The position numbers and the translations under genes are program-made. Under the pieces are notes generated by a model, which was given only the letters and a program-made list of their open reading frames with translations, was not told where the DNA came from and ran no database searches. DNA of 48,708 bases. Source: an uncultured Bacteroides sp. GTDB lineage: Bacteria; Bacteroidota; Bacteroidia; Bacteroidales; Bacteroidaceae. Each line of letters starts with the position of its first letter. Position 1 is the first letter of the stretch. The DNA is taken from assembly GCA_947074275.1 (NCBI GenBank), contig CAMTPA010000017.1:1-48708 (forward strand), given 5' to 3'. Shown piece by piece: positions 26,018 to 34,079 of this stretch.

Positions 26018-26097
26018 GGCAAGGCCTATCTACCGCGCTGGCAAGGCCTTCTCAGGTCGGTAGGTAGGCCTTGCCAGCAAGCTACATAGACCTTGTT
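26018..26097. repeat. family A 22-bp repeats, two forward and two inverted (locus 2)
   Basis: Forward units begin at 26018 and 26040 (22 apart); inverted units begin at 26059 and 26081 (22 apart). GCTGGCAAGGCCTATCTACC (26015-26034) and its near-exact reverse complement (26059-26078) match at 19 of 20 positions and would form a very stable hairpin. The last unit is the most diverged (GCTACATAGACCTTG). Confidence 0.85.
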
Positions 26098-26189
26098 TCA
26101 ATCTTATGGCCTTATGTGCTGAGAGTAAGTGTGTTATGCTTACTTGTCTATTTGTTCTTGCACAATCTTTTGTGTCGGGATGATAAGGC

Positions 26190-26220
26190 AAAAAAAAGAA
26201 GGCTCATTGCTGAACCTTCT
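26190..26220 (-). terminator. rplS terminator
   Basis: AGAAGG (26197-26202) pairs with CCTTCT (26215-26220), extended by TCA/TGA across a mismatch. On the minus strand it is followed by a run of seven to eight T residues. It lies 27 bases past the rplS stop. Confidence 0.85.
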
Positions 26221-26247
26221 CTTTCTATCTCCAAACAGAGTTTGCGA

Positions 26248-26607
26248 TTATTTCGCTGTGTTAACTCTTTTTTCTTTGATTCTTGCTTTCTTACCAGTAA
26301 GCGCACGCAAGTAATACAACTTAGCGCGACGAACTTTACCAACTTTGTTCACCTCGATGCTGTCGATAGCAGGCGATTCGATTGGGAAAATTCTTTCTAC
26401 ACCCACAGTACCAGACATCTTACGCACTGTGAAGCGTTTTTTCTCACCGTGACCAGCGATTTTGATAACAACACCACGATACAACTGTACACGCTCTTTG
26501 TTACCCTCGATAATACGATATGCTACTGTTACAGTATCACCCGCTTTGAATTTTGGATGTTGTTTGCCGGTAGCAAATGCTTCTTCTGCAATTTTAATTA
26601 AATCCAT
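26248..26607 (-). CDS. rplS: 50S ribosomal protein L19
   Basis: A 119-residue ribosomal protein found at the 30S-50S interface. Recognisable segments are [20 protein letters not shown] near residues 20-39, [20 protein letters not shown] near 45-64, the conserved [18 protein letters not shown] near 68-85, and [19 protein letters not shown] near 93-111. Length and order are normal for bacterial L19. Here it is a single-gene unit with its own promoter and terminator, not part of the rpsP-rimM-trmD operon seen in many bacteria. Confidence 0.98.
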   Translation of the reverse strand: MDLIKIAEEAFATGKQHPKFKAGDTVTVAYRIIEGNKERVQLYRGVVIKIAGHGEKKRFTVRKMSGTVGVERIFPIESPAIDSIEVNKVGKVRRAKLYYLRALTGKKARIKEKRVNTAK

Positions 26608-26690
26608 TTTTTGCTATTATTAAATTGTTTATCGTTACTACACAACATATCAGGCAACTCTCTCCTGACAGCGATTGTGCGAAAGCGGTG

Positions 26691-26721
26691 CAAAGTAACT
26701 AATTATTTGGCACACTACAAA
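26691..26721 (-). promoter_or_regulatory. rplS promoter
   Basis: On the minus strand TTTG (26718-26721) is followed after 19 bases by TTACTTTG (26691-26698), which matches TAnnTTTG at seven of eight positions. It predicts a leader of about 75 bases. It overlaps the divergent promoter at 26706-26739. Confidence 0.65.
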
Positions 26722-26739
26722 CTATTTTTAGTATATTTG
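26706..26739 (+). promoter_or_regulatory. promoter of the split 5'-nucleotidase genes
   Basis: TTTG (26706-26709) and TATATTTG (26732-26739) are 22 bases apart, a good Bacteroidota promoter. The start codon at 26761 is 21 bases beyond. This element sets the start, because a longer open frame from 26611 would lie upstream of the promoter. Confidence 0.7.
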
Positions 26740-26760
26740 TGGCAATATAAAGTTACGTAT

Positions 26761-27528
26761 ATGACACATATTCAGATGAAAACGCTTTTTGGGGCGATGA
26801 TAATCGCCATTTTTACCCTAACCTCTTGTCAGTCTACTTCACGAGTGACCCACGTGACAGGACGGATGATTCCTGTAGATGCCACTTTGGATGAGCAACC
26901 CGATAGCAGTGCAATAGCTCTGTTGGCTCCTTACAAAACACTTATAGACAGTATGATGTATCGCAAAATAGGCTATGCCGATGTGACGATGAAAAGAGTG
27001 GCGCGCGAAAGCCTTTTGTCAAACTTGGTATCAGACGTTCTTCGCCAGTCGGCAGCTGGTGTGATAGGAAAACCAGCCAATATTGGCGTGGTGAACTTAG
27101 GGGGGCTGCGCAACGACCTCACCAAAGGCGATATTACCATCGGAAATGTATTTGAAATACTCCCATTCGAAAACTCGCTCTGTGTGCTCACCGTGAGTGG
27201 CGACGTGCTGAACGAGATATTTCAGGCTATGGCCCAAAAGGGTGGTGCCGGGCTAAGTGGTGCGAAGCTCGAAATTTCAAAGAGTGGCAAACTACTTAGT
27301 GCTACCGTAAACAATGCGCCCGTTGAAATGGATAGGCTTTACACCATTGCCACCATCGACTATGTGGCAGACGGTAACGATGGTTTGTCGCCAATGGTGA
27401 AAGCAAGCAAAAGAATTTGTCCGCCCAATGCCACTCTTCGCCAGATTTTTTTGAACTATGTGGAGGTACAAACGGCAGCAGGCAAAGTAATCACCTCTAA
27501 AATAGAAGGACGAATCACAGTAAAATAA
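26761..27528 (+). CDS. 5'-nucleotidase C-terminal domain lipoprotein
   Basis: A 255-residue lipoprotein (FTLTSC, Cys23) consisting only of the substrate-binding C-terminal domain of UshA-like 5'-nucleotidases. Signs are NIGVVNLGGLRNDLTKGDIT near residues 108-127, the FEILPFENSLCVLTVSGD stretch near 131-148 and TIATIDYVADGNDGL near 195. It lacks the metallophosphatase domain, which is encoded by the next gene 18 bases downstream. The two probably form one envelope nucleotidase. ATG at 26776 is an alternative start. The start at 26761 is chosen for the promoter and signal peptide. Confidence 0.85.
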   Translation: MTHIQMKTLFGAMIIAIFTLTSCQSTSRVTHVTGRMIPVDATLDEQPDSSAIALLAPYKTLIDSMMYRKIGYADVTMKRVARESLLSNLVSDVLRQSAAGVIGKPANIGVVNLGGLRNDLTKGDITIGNVFEILPFENSLCVLTVSGDVLNEIFQAMAQKGGAGLSGAKLEISKSGKLLSATVNNAPVEMDRLYTIATIDYVADGNDGLSPMVKASKRICPPNATLRQIFLNYVEVQTAAGKVITSKIEGRITVK

Positions 27529-27546
27529 CACTCAATAGCATAAGTA

Positions 27547-28377
27547 ATGAAAACAAACCATATATCAGTTGTATTACTGCTCTTTGTAGCAGCAATGTTT
27601 GGCACACTGCAAGCTCAGCAAACCGTAACCCTCTTGCACACAAGCGATGTGCATAGTCGCATCGAGCCTATCGACCCTTCGGCCGATGACGATCACGCTG
27701 GGATGGGGGGCTTTGTGAGAAGAGCCACCCTCATCGAAAAGCTTCGCAAAGAAAACCCCGACGTTCTATTGTTCGACTGCGGCGACTTTTCGCAAGGCAC
27801 TCCCTACTACAACCTGTTTCAAGGCGAGCTGGAAATTGAGATGATGAACTTGATGCGCTACGATGCCGCTCTGATAGGCAACCACGAGTTCGACTTCGGG
27901 ATGGATAATTTGGCTCGTCTGTTTAGTATGGCAAATTTTCCTATAATATGTTCCAACTACGATGTGAGTAACACTATGTTGAAACCATACGTGAAGCCCT
28001 ACGTTATTATCGAACGTGGTGATTTAAAACTGGGTGTCATTGGTGTTTCACCCCAGCTCGAAGGCTTGGTGCAGGCCGACAATTATGCAGGAGTGACTTA
28101 CGAAGACCCAGCTAAGGCAGCCAACACGCTGGCAGCCACACTCAAAAACGAGGAAGACTGCAATGCGGTGATTTGTCTGTCGCATTTAGGGCTTAAAGAC
28201 GATGAAACATTTATCAGAAACACCAGCAACATCGATGTGGTGCTGGGTGGCCACTCTCATACTTGGATGGACGAGCACACCTTCTATTTGAATGCGTTAG
28301 ACGAAAAAGTACCCTTGCTACACACAGGAAGAAATGGTGTGTTTGTTGGCGAACTGACGCTTACTTTTGGTAAATAA
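27547..28377 (+). CDS. 5'-nucleotidase metallophosphatase subunit
   Basis: A 276-residue exported protein (signal peptide ending GTLQAQ) made of the calcineurin-like metallophosphatase domain only. All metal-ligand motifs are present: HTSDVHSRIEP near residue 31, FDCGDFSQGTPYYN near 75, IGNHEFDFG near 111, CLSHLGLKDD near 209 and VVLGGHSHTWMDE near 230. It should remove phosphate from nucleotides or related sugar phosphates in the periplasm. It follows the gene for the missing C-terminal domain, giving a UshA-like enzyme in two pieces with reversed gene order. Confidence 0.92.
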   Translation: MKTNHISVVLLLFVAAMFGTLQAQQTVTLLHTSDVHSRIEPIDPSADDDHAGMGGFVRRATLIEKLRKENPDVLLFDCGDFSQGTPYYNLFQGELEIEMMNLMRYDAALIGNHEFDFGMDNLARLFSMANFPIICSNYDVSNTMLKPYVKPYVIIERGDLKLGVIGVSPQLEGLVQADNYAGVTYEDPAKAANTLAATLKNEEDCNAVICLSHLGLKDDETFIRNTSNIDVVLGGHSHTWMDEHTFYLNALDEKVPLLHTGRNGVFVGELTLTFGK

Positions 28378-28421
28378 AACAAATACTTCGCATCTTTTTC
28401 AACACCACATCACTACCCCTT

Positions 28422-31400
28422 ATGAGAAAATTTGTCATAGTAAGCATTGTTCTGCTGATGCAGTTTGTTTCTGTACACTATGCAGGGCAACACCGAACAC
28501 CCTCGCTCAACTACTTGCTCGAGTCACCATCTACGCCACAAATCGCAAGTGGCATACAGCAGCAAGAGGCTTGTAAGCAATGGGTCGATTCCATTATGGA
28601 CAAGCTTTCTTTGAGAGAGAAAATAGGTCAGCTATTCATCTATACGATTGCGCCTTTAGACACCAAGCACAACTTGAACCTGCTGCACGAGGCCGTGAGC
28701 ACCTACGATGTAGGTGGGCTTCTTTTCTCGGGCGGACAGTTGCAAACACAGGCAGCCCTCACTAATCGAGCACAAGGGCAGGCCAAGGTTCCGCTTCTCA
28801 TCACCTTCGATGGTGAGTGGGGTTTGGCTATGCGCCTCAAAGGTACACCCAACTTTCCACGCAATATGGTGTTGGGTTGCATCACCAACGATTCGCTAAT
28901 CTACGAATATGGCAAAGAGATGGCGCGCCAGTGTAAGCAGATGGGAGTTCAGGTGAACTTTGCTCCTGTGGCCGATGTAAATATCAATCCCAAAAACCCA
29001 GTTATCAACACACGTTCGTTTGGCGAAGACCCACAAATGGTGGCTCAAAAAGTGATAGCCTACGGCAAAGGATTGGAAAGTGGCAATGTGCTTTCGGTAT
29101 CCAAACACTTCCCAGGACATGGCGACACCGACAAAGATTCTCACTATGCGCTTCCCGTGCTTCCATTTTCGCGTCAACGCTTAGATAGCATCGAGATATA
29201 CCCTTTTGATGCCGCTATCCGTGCTGGGTTAAGTGGTATGATGGTGGGGCATTTGTGCGTGCCTGCTTTAGAAAAAATCAAAGGTTTACCCGCTTCACTC
29301 TCACGAAGTATTGTCACCGACTTGCTTGCCGATGAGTTGGGTTTCAAAGGGTTGGTTTTCACCGATGCACTGGCTATGAAAGGAGTGGCCGGCAATAAAG
29401 ATGTGAGCCTGCTCGCCTTGAAAGCCGGAAACGATATGGTGCTGGCTCCGCGTAATATCAAAGAGGAGATTGATGCGGTGGTGCGAGCGGTGCATCAAGG
29501 CGATTTCTCGCGCGAGGAGGTAGATGCCAAATGCCGCAAGGTGCTGACCTACAAATATGCTTTGGGGCTGTATAATAAACCACACATCCAGCAATCGGGG
29601 TTGGAAAACAGAATTAACACGCCCTATGCGCAAGAGTTGGTGAAGCGGCTCAACTTGGCGGCAATCACGGTGCTGAGCAACAAGCAACATACACTGCCAT
29701 TACCCGTTGAGAAAGAGGGCGAAAAGAACACCATCGCTCTGCTCGAAGTGGAAGGGAAAACCTCATTGAACCCATTCAAGCAAACGATTGAAAAATATGC
29801 TCCATTTCGTTCATTCAAACTTACCAAAGCTTTGCCACTGGCCGAAAGAAAGCAACTTATCGCATCGCTATCGGGCTACTCTCAAATAGTGGTGGCTATC
29901 AGCGAAAACAACATTGCCGATTTTCAGAGCTTCTTCAATGAGTTGGCGGCTTCTCCATCACGCTTGTCTACCATTTACATTTGCTTTGCTCAGGGCAAGG
30001 CTCTTGCACAGATAGAAAAGGCGGTTGCTCAGGCTCAGGCGGTGGTGCTGGCTCATTCGCCCAATGTAAACGTGCAAACACAGGTGGCAAATGTACTTTT
30101 TGGCAAAGCTACTGCCGATGGTAGACTATCGGCAAGTATTGGAAACTTATTTACCACGGGCGATGGTGTGACCATCACTCCCGAAACCTCTGCGTATGTG
30201 ACACCCCGAAAGACCGAAATATCTGCTGTTTCGATGGATAGGGTAGATGCAATAGCTAAAGAGGGTATAGCGCAAGGTGCCTACCCCGGCTGCCAAATAG
30301 CGGTGATGAAAGATGGTGAGCTGATTTATCAGAAATCGTTTGGCACGCATCAAGGTGCTGGTAGTCAAGCGGTGCAAAACAGCGATTTGTACGATTTGGC
30401 TTCGCTCACCAAAACGAGTGCCACGCTATTGGCTTTGATGAAACTGTATGATGGAGGACGCTTCAACCTATCAGACAGAATCTCGCAACACCTCACTTGG
30501 CTAAAGGGTAGCAACAAGGAGAATATCACCATCCGAGAACTGTTGTATCATCAGTCGGGGCTTCCGGCCAGTATCACCTCTTATCAGAACTTGATAGATA
30601 AAGACTCGTATGCGGGCCGACTATACTCGAACAGACGTGACAGTAAATATACGGTGCAGGTAGGCAACACGCTTTGGGCGAACCCTGACTTTAAGTTTTT
30701 CGAGGGAATGACTTCGCTCACCCAAACCACCGATTGTTCGTTGCAAGTGAGCGAAGGGTTGTGGGTACACAAGAGCTTTGCCGACACCATCCGCAAGAAT
30801 ATTATCGAAGTGCCACTCAAGACGAAGCAATACAGATACAGCGATGTTGGCTTTGTGCTGCTCTATCAGTTGGCAGAGCAACTTGCTGGTGTGCCGATGG
30901 ATAAATACTTGCAGCAGAACTTTTATGAACCGATGGGGTTGGAAAGAACCACTTACTTGCCGCTCCAGCGTTTTGCGAAAGAAGAAATTGTGCCTTCGTC
31001 GCACGATCGCTTTGTGCGCAAGGAGGTGCTGCGCGGCTATGTACACGATGAAACAGCTGCCTTTCAAGGGGGGGTGACTGGAAGTGCTGGCCTGTTTTCG
31101 AATGCCGCCGAGGTGGCAAGTATCTACCAAATGCTGCTCGATGGGGGCGTGTGGCGAGGAAAACGCTACTTGAGTGAGGAGACGTGCCGCTTGTTCACCA
31201 CCGAGAAGTCGAAAGTCAGCCGCCGTGGATTGGGATTTGACAAGCCCGAACCGAATCCGCAGAAAACAGGACCTTGCTCGCCCTCTACGCCCAATTCCGC
31301 TTTCGGGCACACGGGTTTCACCGGCACTTGCGTGTGGGCCGACCCTTCCAATAATCTGGTTTATGTTTTCTTGAGCAATCGGATTTATCCAAGTATGCTC

Positions 31401-31481
31401 AATCGAAAACTGATGCAACTCGACATTCGCCCCAACATACAAGAGGCTATATACGAAGCCCTCGGCCGCAAAAAGAAATAA
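28422..31481 (+). CDS. NagZ-type GH3 beta-N-acetylhexosaminidase fused to a beta-lactamase-fold domain
   Basis: A 1019-residue exported two-enzyme protein. The N-terminal GH3 domain (about 50-400) has the NagZ-specific KHFPGHGDTDKDSHYALP near residues 227-244 and nucleophile Asp in VFTDALAMKGV near 314. It should cleave GlcNAc from peptidoglycan fragments. A GH3 sandwich-like linker follows. The C-terminal class-C-beta-lactamase-fold domain (about 605-1010) has the serine motif SLTK (Ser661, Lys664), a YSD motif near 806 and HTGFTGT near 964; such domains usually act as peptidases, esterases or transpeptidases. A transporter gene follows 33 bases later. Confidence 0.93.
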   Translation: MRKFVIVSIVLLMQFVSVHYAGQHRTPSLNYLLESPSTPQIASGIQQQEACKQWVDSIMDKLSLREKIGQLFIYTIAPLDTKHNLNLLHEAVSTYDVGGLLFSGGQLQTQAALTNRAQGQAKVPLLITFDGEWGLAMRLKGTPNFPRNMVLGCITNDSLIYEYGKEMARQCKQMGVQVNFAPVADVNINPKNPVINTRSFGEDPQMVAQKVIAYGKGLESGNVLSVSKHFPGHGDTDKDSHYALPVLPFSRQRLDSIEIYPFDAAIRAGLSGMMVGHLCVPALEKIKGLPASLSRSIVTDLLADELGFKGLVFTDALAMKGVAGNKDVSLLALKAGNDMVLAPRNIKEEIDAVVRAVHQGDFSREEVDAKCRKVLTYKYALGLYNKPHIQQSGLENRINTPYAQELVKRLNLAAITVLSNKQHTLPLPVEKEGEKNTIALLEVEGKTSLNPFKQTIEKYAPFRSFKLTKALPLAERKQLIASLSGYSQIVVAISENNIADFQSFFNELAASPSRLSTIYICFAQGKALAQIEKAVAQAQAVVLAHSPNVNVQTQVANVLFGKATADGRLSASIGNLFTTGDGVTITPETSAYVTPRKTEISAVSMDRVDAIAKEGIAQGAYPGCQIAVMKDGELIYQKSFGTHQGAGSQAVQNSDLYDLASLTKTSATLLALMKLYDGGRFNLSDRISQHLTWLKGSNKENITIRELLYHQSGLPASITSYQNLIDKDSYAGRLYSNRRDSKYTVQVGNTLWANPDFKFFEGMTSLTQTTDCSLQVSEGLWVHKSFADTIRKNIIEVPLKTKQYRYSDVGFVLLYQLAEQLAGVPMDKYLQQNFYEPMGLERTTYLPLQRFAKEEIVPSSHDRFVRKEVLRGYVHDETAAFQGGVTGSAGLFSNAAEVASIYQMLLDGGVWRGKRYLSEETCRLFTTEKSKVSRRGLGFDKPEPNPQKTGPCSPSTPNSAFGHTGFTGTCVWADPSNNLVYVFLSNRIYPSMLNRKLMQLDIRPNIQEAIYEALGRKKK

Positions 31482-31514
31482 ACCGAAAACACAACCCTTG
31501 ATATATCCATTACT

Positions 31515-32963
31515 ATGAGTCCACTTGCCGTTATTGTCACGATGTTGGCATACTTCGCACTGTTGTTCACTATCTCTTATTTTGCCGCACGCAAGGCCGA
31601 CAACGCCAGTTTCTTTACTGGCAATCGTAAACAGCCGTGGTATGTGGTGGCGTTTGCTATGATTGGTGCCAGCATATCGGGTGTCACCTATGTGTCTGTG
31701 CCCGGCATGGTGGCTACCAGTGGTTTCTCCTATTTGCAAATGGTGCTGGGCTTTGTGGCGGGGCAGTTTATCATCGCTTTCATCTTAGTGCCTCTTTTCT
31801 ATCGGATGAACTTAGTGTCCATTTACGAGTACCTCAACAACCGCTTTGGATTCTCCTCTTATCGCACGGGAGCTTGGTTCTTCTTCATTTCCAAAATGTT
31901 GGGGGCTTCGGTGCGTTTGTTCTTGGTGTGCCTCATTCTTCAACTGCTGGTGTTCGAGCCTTGCAAGTTGCCTTTCATACTCAATGTAGTCATCACCGTT
32001 GCCATCGTGTGGCTCTACACGGTGCGTGGCGGTGTCAAGTCGCTCATCTGGACTGATACGCTCAAAACCACCTGCTTGTTGGTGTCGGTCATTCTGTGCA
32101 TCTACTTCATCTCCTCTCGCCTCGATATGGGGCTGCTGCAAAGCATACGCTCTATTGGCGAAAACGATATGTCGCGCCTCTTCTACTTCGACGACTACAA
32201 TGACAAACGATTCTTTTTCAAACAATTCTTGGCAGGTGTGTTTACCGTTATCGCTATGACGGGACTCGACCAAGATATGATGCAACGCAATCTAAGTTGC
32301 AAGAACTTCAAAGATTCGCAGAAAAATATGATAACCAGCGGTGTGCTGCAGTTCTTCATCATTGCCCTGTTCCTGATATTGGGCGTATTGCTTTACAGCT
32401 TCGCAGCAAGCCAAGGCATCGGCTCACCGTCTAAAAGCGACGAGTTGTTCCCAATGATTGCCACGGGCCACTATTTCCCGATGATTGTGGGCATACTGTT
32501 TGTTGTGGGGCTCACAGCTTCGGCCTATTCGGCGGCTGGCTCTGCGCTCACCTCGCTCACCACCTCTTTCACCATCGACATTCTCGAGGCCAAAGATAAA
32601 ACTGAAACAGAAATCAAAAAGATACGCACCAAAGTACACGTGGGAATGGCCTTTGTGATGGCAGTCACCATCTTCGTGTTCGACCTGCTCAACAATACCA
32701 GCGTGATAGATGCCGTCTACATCTTGGCAAGCTACACCTATGGTCCCATCTTGGGGCTGTTTGCCTTCGGCATATTCACCAAGTGGCACGTGTGCGATCG
32801 CTACATTCCCGTGGTGGCAATCTTGTCGCCCGCCCTTTGCTTCATCTTGCAGCGCAACTCTGAGCGTTGGTTTGGTGGCTATCAATTTAGCTACGAGCTA
32901 CTTTTGTTCAATGCTCTGTTCACCTTCATCGGGCTTTGTTTGTTGGTGAAACGTAAACAATAA
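31515..32963 (+). CDS. Sodium:solute symporter (SSS family)
   Basis: A 482-residue inner-membrane protein with about 13 hydrophobic segments and the LeuT-like SSS signature: MIGASISGVTYVSVPGMVAT at residues ~52-71, the conserved GMTGLDQDMMQRNLSCK-type sodium-site region near 248, and LTASAYSAAGSALTSLTTSF near 335. It imports a solute driven by sodium. The substrate is not evident. Its place directly after a NagZ-like enzyme gene, with a 33-base gap, suggests uptake of sugars or muropeptide pieces, which is inference. Confidence 0.9.
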   Translation: MSPLAVIVTMLAYFALLFTISYFAARKADNASFFTGNRKQPWYVVAFAMIGASISGVTYVSVPGMVATSGFSYLQMVLGFVAGQFIIAFILVPLFYRMNLVSIYEYLNNRFGFSSYRTGAWFFFISKMLGASVRLFLVCLILQLLVFEPCKLPFILNVVITVAIVWLYTVRGGVKSLIWTDTLKTTCLLVSVILCIYFISSRLDMGLLQSIRSIGENDMSRLFYFDDYNDKRFFFKQFLAGVFTVIAMTGLDQDMMQRNLSCKNFKDSQKNMITSGVLQFFIIALFLILGVLLYSFAASQGIGSPSKSDELFPMIATGHYFPMIVGILFVVGLTASAYSAAGSALTSLTTSFTIDILEAKDKTETEIKKIRTKVHVGMAFVMAVTIFVFDLLNNTSVIDAVYILASYTYGPILGLFAFGIFTKWHVCDRYIPVVAILSPALCFILQRNSERWFGGYQFSYELLLFNALFTFIGLCLLVKRKQ

Positions 32964-33011
32964 AAATGCTAATCTGTAAATGCCTCATTATCAGTGCGCA
33001 ATGAAGCGTTT

Positions 33012-33097
33012 GGTAGCAAGGCCTACCTACCGCGGTAGGTAGGTCTTGCCAGCTTGGTAGATAGGGCTACCCACCAAGCGGAGTAGGCATACTTGTT
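33012..33097. repeat. family A 22-bp repeats with near-perfect hairpin (locus 3)
   Basis: One forward unit (GCAAGGCCTACCTACC, 33016-33031) faces an inverted unit (GGTAGGTAGGTCTTGC, 33034-33049), forming a 16-bp hairpin with one wobble. A second inverted unit starts 22 bases later at 33056 (GGTAGATAGGGC), and a poorly matched third may lie near 33078. The cluster is 50 bases after the symporter stop. Confidence 0.82.
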
Positions 33098-33161
33098 TCA
33101 GATGAGCTTTCTGACAAAGCAATATGAACTTTGTGACAAAAAACAAGTAATGGCTATGCCT

Positions 33162-33169
33162 TATCTTTG
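33162..33169 (+). promoter_or_regulatory. candidate -7 promoter element for the flavodoxin gene
   Basis: TATCTTTG matches TAnnTTTG and is 38 bases before the ATG at 33208. The nearest TTTG upstream (33130-33133) is 28 bases away, longer than standard. Confidence 0.5.
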
Positions 33170-33207
33170 CAAGAAAAGTATGATTCATCAACAAATAACT
33201 TCACGAT

Positions 33208-34008
33208 ATGAAGAAAAACATTTTAGCCTTAGTGATGATACTTTCGACCTTTGCTTTGCAAGCAAAAACGTTGATAGTGTATTATAGTTTTACGAACAAT
33301 GTGCGGACTGTTGTGCAAGATTTGGCTACACAGATTCAAGCAGATGTATTGCGTATAGAACCGAGAGAAAAAGGGCTTGACTATGCTGCCAACAATTATG
33401 CCATTGGCAGTGCATTGATAGCCGCTATCCGTGCCAATCCCGATGAAGCCTCCTCTTATCCTGAGATAGACCCTGTAACGGTCAATCTTTCGGACTATGA
33501 TGTTGTTATTGTAGCTGCACCGCTCTGGTGGAACAATATGGCTGCTCCATTGCAAACTTTTTTGTTTCATTACGGCGAGCAAATGTCGGGCAAAAACATA
33601 GGTCTTATTGTGTCGAGTGCCAGTAGTGGCATCAGCGGAGTAGAGAGTGATGCAAAGCGTCTCATATCGAATGGCCGCTTTCTTGAGCCAACTCTTTGGA
33701 TTCGCTCCTCCCAAACCTCATCTTGCCACACGATGATTGCAAACTGGCTGGACAATATAAACTACAACGACCTATCTACATCTATACACCCTGCATCCCT
33801 CAGCACAAACGTAGAGATACAATCGGTGCCGGGCGAAATTAAAATAGTAGGAACGTTTACTACTGCCTCCATCTACAACTTTTCGGGCAATAAGATTTTG
33901 GAAACTTCCGATGCGCTTATCCACACGTCCAATCTCAACAGTGGAAACTATGTGATTTATGTAAACAGCCCCAACGAAACCGTTACCAAAAAGATTTATA
34001 TTCAATAA
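33208..34008 (+). CDS. Exported flavodoxin with type IX secretion-like C-terminal domain
   Basis: A 266-residue protein. A signal peptide (MKKNILALVMILSTFALQA) is followed by a flavodoxin domain (about 20-180): TLIVYYSFTNNVRTVVQDLA holds the FMN phosphate loop, and VVIVAAPLWWNNMAAPLQTF near 94 is typical of the Flavodoxin_4 group. The last ~75 residues are a separate beta domain with SIYNFSGNKILETS, then LNSGNYVIYV and a terminal KKIYIQ, the pattern of type A sorting domains that direct proteins through the type IX secretion system. A flavin redox protein acting outside the cytoplasm is inferred; the partner is unknown. Confidence 0.85.
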   Translation: MKKNILALVMILSTFALQAKTLIVYYSFTNNVRTVVQDLATQIQADVLRIEPREKGLDYAANNYAIGSALIAAIRANPDEASSYPEIDPVTVNLSDYDVVIVAAPLWWNNMAAPLQTFLFHYGEQMSGKNIGLIVSSASSGISGVESDAKRLISNGRFLEPTLWIRSSQTSSCHTMIANWLDNINYNDLSTSIHPASLSTNVEIQSVPGEIKIVGTFTTASIYNFSGNKILETSDALIHTSNLNSGNYVIYVNSPNETVTKKIYIQ

Positions 34009-34026
34009 TAACTACACACAAAAAAG

Positions 34027-34064
34027 AAAAGAGGATTGGCTTTACAACCAACCCTCTTTTGCAT
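34027..34064. terminator. bidirectional terminator between convergent genes
   Basis: AAAAGAGG (34027-34034) pairs with CCTCTTTT (34053-34060), extended by TTGG/CCAA, around an 8-base loop. Each strand ends in a TTTT-containing tail, so it can serve both the flavodoxin gene and the barrel gene on the other strand. Confidence 0.8.
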
Positions 34065-34079
34065 TTATTTATATAAGGT

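Larger units (their letters stand above)
25939..26247. other. 309-base intergenic region between convergent genes
   Basis: No gene seen. It holds, in order, the lipoprotein terminator, a family A repeat cluster with a long hairpin, and the rplS terminator. The remaining A+T-rich filler at 26100-26190 shows nothing recognisable. Confidence 0.6.

Noticed and set aside
26611-26760. N-terminal extension of the 5'-nucleotidase C-domain protein
   Set aside because: It lies upstream of and across the promoter at 26706-26739, and the signal peptide begins only at 26761.
30400-31470. Beta-lactamase fold read as an antibiotic-resistance gene
   Set aside because: The domain is fused to a NagZ-type glycosidase. 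Such fusions are peptidoglycan or ester hydrolases in general, and nothing in the sequence indicates drug hydrolysis.
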